64,000 nt of DNA, from positions 868,001 to 932,000 of the forward strand of contig NW_024468251.1 of NCBI RefSeq assembly GCF_002104995.1. The letters run 5' to 3'. This stretch comes from Linderina pennispora (Eukaryota; Kickxellomycota; Kickxellomycetes; Kickxellales; Kickxellaceae). Shown here in pieces: positions 59,413-64,000 of this stretch. The position numbers and the translations under genes were made by a program. Position 1 is the first letter of the stretch. Each line of letters opens with the position of its first letter. The notes beneath the pieces were generated by a model. It was not told the DNA's origin. It saw nothing but the letters and a program-made list of their open reading frames with translations, and made no database searches.

Positions 59413-62214
59413 ATGCTTGTAAGCAAACAGCCCAACACCACAGTTACCCCAGCACCTCTGCTCGCTGACACCTCGCTTCTGGACACCAAGGTCAGCATCG
59501 AGTCCAGCTCCGACGATGGCTCTCCCCAGCTGTACCAGTTCATCGACTACCGTGCTGCAGCCTCGCCCTGACCACAACCACAAGCGCATCCCGGCAATTG
59601 CCCGGCAGATCATCGAGTCGCTGACCACGCACAAGGCGCTGCCTGGTAGTACGCAGGAGATGCGCTCCCTACCCACCCTGCTGCTCTACGACAACCACGG
59701 GCTGGATCTGTTTGACCAAATCACGTATCTGCCCGAGTACTACCTGACCTCGTGCGAGATCGAGGTTCTCCAGAGCAACATTGCTCAAATCGTCGACGAG
59801 ATCCCTGACGACTCGGACGTAATTGAGCTTGGCTGCGGCTCTCTGCGCAAGACTGAGATTCTGCTGCGCGCACTCAACGAGCGCCGTGTGGGGGTCAACT
59901 ACTATGCAATTGACGTGATGCCAGCGCCGCTGCACGAATCCATGGGCGATCTGGCGCCGCAGTTCCCGAACCTCTCGCTGACTGCGCTGTGCGGCACTTA
60001 CGACGAGGTGCTGGTCCATTTCCGAAAGTCGCAGCGTCCCAAGACCGTGCTCTGGCTGGGCTCGTCTATTGGCAACTTCCACGCTGCCTGAGGCCACCAC
60101 CTTCATTGCCGGGATCTCGTCCAACGCGCTGCTGCCTGGTGATGCCATCGTGATCGGCATGGATAAGCAGAAGGACAAGCAAGTCATCATGGATGCGTAC
60201 CACGATGCGCCAGGGCTGACTGATCAATTCGAACTTAATGCGCTGGCCCATGCCAACCGCATTTTCGCTGACTACGTAAGCGGGTGCATCGCAGGCAATG
60301 GCACTACAGCCCAGCTGTTTGATGTCGGCAAATTCCGCTATGCTGGCAAGTACGACCAGGTGATCGGCCGCCATGACGCCTTTATCGAGTGCACCGAGGA
60401 CACTGTGGTGCAGTGGCCCGATGCGGTGATGGCTGACGTCGCCGAGATTACCGGCAGCACATCAACAACACTGCCTATTGTAAAGGGCGAGCGCATCTAT
60501 ATCGAATCGTCGTACAAGTACGCCGCCGATGCCGCCGAGGTACTGGCCAAGGCAACTGGCCTGTCACACACTGCAAGCTGGACAGAGGCACGGGACTACT
60601 ACTGCCTGAACCTGTTCCGCAAACCGCGCTTTTCTTGGTCTCTGCCCCTAATGGGCGATGGTCTGCCGCTGGCAGTCGAATCAGCCAGCCTAGGCGGGTG
60701 GAGTGAGCCTGCGCAGCGTGTGCTCGACCTGTCGCGCAGCATGCAGTTTTCGGCAATCCCGCCCATCGCTGAGTGGGAGCAGCTCTGGAAGGCATGGGAC
60801 ACGCTGTCACTGCACGTCATTCCTGCTGACAAACTGCTCGACAAGCCGATCGATCTGCCGGCACCCATTCGTATTCTACCTGGGCCACCTGCCGGTGTTC
60901 GCCGACATCCATTTGGCGGCTGCGGAGCATGCGCCGCTGACGGAACCGCGTCAGTATGCCAGTGTGGTTTGAGCGCGGCATCGACCCGAACCTTGAGAAC
61001 CCAGAGATCTGCCACGACCATTCCGAGGTCCCTGATCAGTGGCCACCCGTGGCCGATATTCTGGCTTATCGCGACCGCGTGCGTGCTAGGGTCCGCAGCT
61101 GGGTCACCAGGTTCCATGGACGGCGATCTGGAACCGGTGTCAGCCAGCGCTGCCAGACACGTGTGGATGGCATTTGAGCACGAGGCCATGCACACCGAGA
61201 CCATGCTGTACATGGTGCTGCAGATGATGCCAGGAAGCATGAGCCCACCGCTAAAGAGCTCATTTGCGCTTCTGTCGGACTTGGCAAAAACCTGTGAACC
61301 CTGCCGACCAGTGGTTGAGGTTTGCTGGCGACAGCAATGTCACCATGGGGCTTATCAACGACAGCGAGGAGCAGCTGGGTGACTCAGTGCTGCATGATGG
61401 CCACGTCTTTGGCTGGGATAATGAGAGCCCTGCTACGACCACACCAGTCAGCAGATTCACAGTCAGCACGCACCCGGTTACCAACAAGCAGTACCTCGAG
61501 TTTCTGCTGTCACAGCCCACCGAGGAATTTGAGTCGCTTGTGCCCAAATCCTGGGTCATACTGGACAACGACGATTTTGGCGTGCGCACAGTCCACGGCA
61601 CACCCTCAGTCACGGAAACTGTGGCCGCGCTGTGGCCGGTGTTTGTTAGCCAGCGCCAGGCCAGCAAGTACGCCGAACTGAAGGGGAAGCGCCTGCCAAC
61701 CGAGGCCGAATGGTCGTATGCCTCTCGTGTGTACCACATGGTACGCGCACTCGACGAGACGGCACCGACCAAGGCGAGCAGTGGTGTGCCGGTCGACAGC
61801 CACCTGCGCTCGCTTATCCCACTCGACCAGCTGCGCACGGTGCTGTCGCATCCCCACGATGCGTTTGTGCCGAGCAGCGCCAATGTCGGGTTTGCCCACT
61901 GGCATCCGACTCCATCCGTGTATGAATCAGGCGGTGGAATCCCCGATGCATGCTTTGTTGGCAATGGCTGGGAATGGACCTCGACGCCGTTCCGCCCATT
62001 TGATGGCTTTAAAGCTTCGCCAATGTACCCGGGATACTCGGCAGATTTCTTTGATCCACCCGAGGCCGCCGAGAGCGACTCGACGCACTATGTGGTCAAG
62101 GGCGGCTCCTATGCAACTCACCCGCGCATGGCACTCCGCCAGACATTCCGAAACTGGTACCAGCGTGGATACCCGTATGTTCTGGCCACATTCAGGCTGT
62201 GTGACAGCGAGTAG
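59413..62214 (+). CDS. EGT1: Ergothioneine synthase Egt1 (EgtD-EgtB fusion)
   Basis: This fused enzyme first trimethylates histidine to hercynine (EgtD-like part), then joins hercynine to cysteine with O2 to give hercynylcysteine sulfoxide (EgtB-like part); it serves redox defence. The methyltransferase half begins near 59580 and shows L-L-Y-D-N-H-G-L-D-L-F-D-Q-I-T and V-I-E-L-G-C-G-S as the SAM loop. A DinB-like domain follows, with F-Y-L-G-H-L-P-V-F and the iron-binding H-E-A-M-H-T-E-T. The C-terminal FGE-sulfatase domain shows H-P-V-T-N-K-Q-Y, G-N-G-W-E-W-T and V-V-K-G-G-S-Y-A-T-H-P. Six single-base gains (near 59570, 60088, 60868, 60962, 61115 and 61293) and no losses shift the frame; all domains are in order. 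About 930 residues, as in other fungi, and intronless. Confidence 0.92.
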
Positions 62215-62783
62215 CAGTATTTATTGCTTTTTCCTATCAGTATTGAACAAGGGAGATTATACAAAAATTATGTCTCGCCTCGGCAGAGGCTGTTCGACAT
62301 GGAAGTCGATCGGGAAAGTGGAGTCGCGGGCAGGCAGTGCGCTGACAACAGATACAGACATGATGCAGGCGCACACAGCCAGCGAGTATAGGAAACTGGA
62401 TAGCATGATGCTACTGCAATGCAGTGGCTTTATGTGTAGATATGTCAGTGGAAGAAGAAAATGGTTTATCCTGCTGTATCAAGGTGTCTGGAGCTTGGCT
62501 ATATGAACTCTTCTCGTCTCCTCTATCTTGTATTTATTGGTATCCCTTGCTGCTTGCCTGCTTCCCACTAGTATGTCTGCGGTGAACAGGAGACAAGACA
62601 CCCAGTCCCACACGGCGCAGCACGTATCTCTGGCATTTGCAAATACCGCCACAAATGTGCCACGTCAAGTAGATGCTGTCAAGCGAGTGTATATTTAAAG
62701 AGTTGCGTAGTATAAGAAACAGTTTGATAGCTTGTAGTATAAGTTAGTCCATAGCTCGGCCCGGGTGAATATACTCATGGAGT
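62215..62783. other. Convergent intergenic region
   Basis: The 3' regions of EGT1 and the second mucin-like gene. AT-rich toward the right; nothing recognised. Confidence 0.45.
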
Positions 62784-64000
62784 TTAAATGAGAGCGGCAA
62801 CCGCAAGAGCGGCAATTGGCGCGGTCAGACCAAACACTACGCCACCGCCGGCACGCTTCACAATAGATGAGGCGCTGGAGGTTTTCGAAATGTCGCGGTT
62901 GGAGCCAGTGATAACCACTGTGCTGCCGTTCTCAATTATAGTGGATGTGAAGAACTCGTTGTCGCCGGTCGCGGTTGCGTCATCGATAACTGTTGTCTTT
63001 GACGACACGCTAGTCTTGCCGCTAACCACGGCGGTCACAACCTGAACCACAGTATGCCTGCCCCTAGTCGAGGTCTGGGAGGCAGGCTTTGATGCCGATG
63101 GCGTACTATATGTGTCGGTTGGTGTTGTGTGGTGGTCTGTAGTCGGTGTAGTATTCTTGGTCGGTGTAGTCTCCTTGGTCGGAGTAGTCTCCTTGATTGG
63201 CGTGGTTTCCTTGGTTGGCGTGGTTTCCTTGGTTGGCGTGGTCTCTTTGGTTGGCGACGAGGTGGGCGTAGCCTTGGTCTCAGATGTCGGCGTTGCCTTG
63301 TCTGACGAAGTGGTTGGGTCTACAGAAGTAGAGTCGGGGGCAGAGGAGGTTGTTGGATCAGAGGCCGTTGTCGGGTCGGATGTGGCGTCATCGGGGGTAG
63401 AGGTGGTGGGGGTCGAATTATGATCTATCGGTATGGTGGTGTTCGCGGTTTCAGATGAAGGTGTTGAGGTGATTGGCTCAGTGGATTCTGCGGAGGTCGA
63501 TGTCGGGGCGGCATCATGCGTGGAGGCGCTGCTGGCGGCGGTTTCTATATTTGCAATGGCAGTGTCCGTTCCACGCACGGCAATGAAGGGAAGGGGAAAT
63601 GTAGGTGTTGCTTGGGGACATCAGCAAAAATAAATGGCCGAGATGTGCAAGGAAATCAATGTTCACGGCGGGGTTCCAGAGGACCACGCATGTGGCAGCA
63701 CATCTGCAGCGCAAAAATAGCAGCAGCCAGGGCAATGCCCAAGGTTACGCCCTGGCTTTAGACTACTCGCTTAGGAGATAGGATAGAAATAGGGCAAGAG
63801 CAGCAAGAAGGGGCTTACCTGATGTGGGCGAGGTTGCAGGCGCACTTGACTCTGGGGTTGCCGATGTACCGGCCTTCTCAGAGCTGGTGTTGTCCGCAAC
63901 AGTCGTGTTGTCCGCAACGGCCGTGTTGTCACTGGCAGTCTGTTGGCCTGTAGCGTCACTATTACTGGCAGCCAGGGCGTCACCAATATCCGGAGTGTTT
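62784..64000 (-). CDS. Mucin-like GPI-anchored surface protein, copy 2 (5' end outside window)
   Basis: The visible part has two exons. The upstream one runs off the right edge and ends at 63819 (T-P-D-I-G-D-A-L-A-A-S ... S-P-T-S). A phase-1 intron, 63818-63545 (GTAAGC...TATAG), joins to an exon of about 250 residues. This holds a Ser/Thr/Pro tract, a T-T-P-T-K-E hexapeptide repeat, then the module V-V-T-A-V-V-S-G-K-T-S-V ... F-T-S-T-I-I-E-N-G-S and a GPI-type tail (G-G-V-V-F-G-L-T-A-P-I-A-A-L-A-V-A-A-L-I). The module, its place and the phase-1 intron match the gene at 49684, so the two are paralogues. No frame breaks are seen. Role at the wall is inferred; the signal peptide is beyond the window. 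Confidence 0.75.
63151..63258 (-). repeat. Six 18-base units coding a T-T-P-T-K-E hexapeptide
   Basis: Six near-identical 18-base units (with C/T changes at third positions and one Thr-to-Ile) encode repeated E-T-T-P-T-K in the second mucin-like protein. Lys and Glu in every unit make the rod zwitterionic. Confidence 0.8.

Overview
This window is nuclear DNA from a filamentous or zygosporic fungus. It is gene-dense and GC-rich at third codon positions, and has spliceosomal introns, three Zn(II)2Cys6 transcription factors, ALG13, a fused ergothioneine synthase and a bifunctional GARS-AIRS purine enzyme. The overall style fits an early-diverging lineage such as Kickxellales, but that placement is a guess without a search.

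Layout. 0.7-2.3 kb: ALG13 and an FMN-binding PNPOx-like protein. 2.3-11.8 kb: two large divergently transcribed Zn2Cys6 regulators. 12.4-19.4 kb: a basic small protein and a cluster of an unrecognised paralogous family (two good copies, one possible wreck). 21.7-26.5 kb: ribosomal protein eL20, with a three-codon first exon, and ADE5,7. 26.7-33.0 kb, minus strand: a Ser/Asn/Thr-rich GPI-type wall protein, the tRNA methyltransferase TRM13, an orphan Ty3/gypsy-type gag, and a mitochondrial BipA/TypA GTPase. 33.3-40.0 kb: FAP7, a histidine acid phosphatase, a mitochondrial PPR-like protein and a YIPF6/Yip4 membrane protein. 43.9-48.7 kb: a third, very long Zn2Cys6 regulator. 49.7-53.3 kb: a mucin-like GPI protein and a disordered Ser-rich protein full of basophilic kinase sites. 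55.4-57.5 kb: a divergent pair of small unrecognised paralogues. 58.5-62.2 kb: an HMG/YABBY-like protein and the EgtD-EgtB fusion EGT1. 62.8-64.0 kb: the 3' part of a second mucin-like GPI protein that shares a C-terminal module with the one at 49.7 kb.

A feature of the whole window is that many clearly conserved genes are broken by single-base frame changes, and nearly all of these are gains of one base. I read this as uncorrected insertion-type sequencing error, not biology. I therefore annotate such loci as genes spanning their full extent. Other genes (eL20, FAP7, YIP4, the first 2.3 kb of the third regulator) are intact.

The most novel material is three small local gene families with no name I can give: the 14.6-19.4 kb family, the 55.4/57.2 kb pair, and the C-terminal module shared by the two mucin-like proteins. 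No tRNA, rRNA, CRISPR or complete transposon was recognised.
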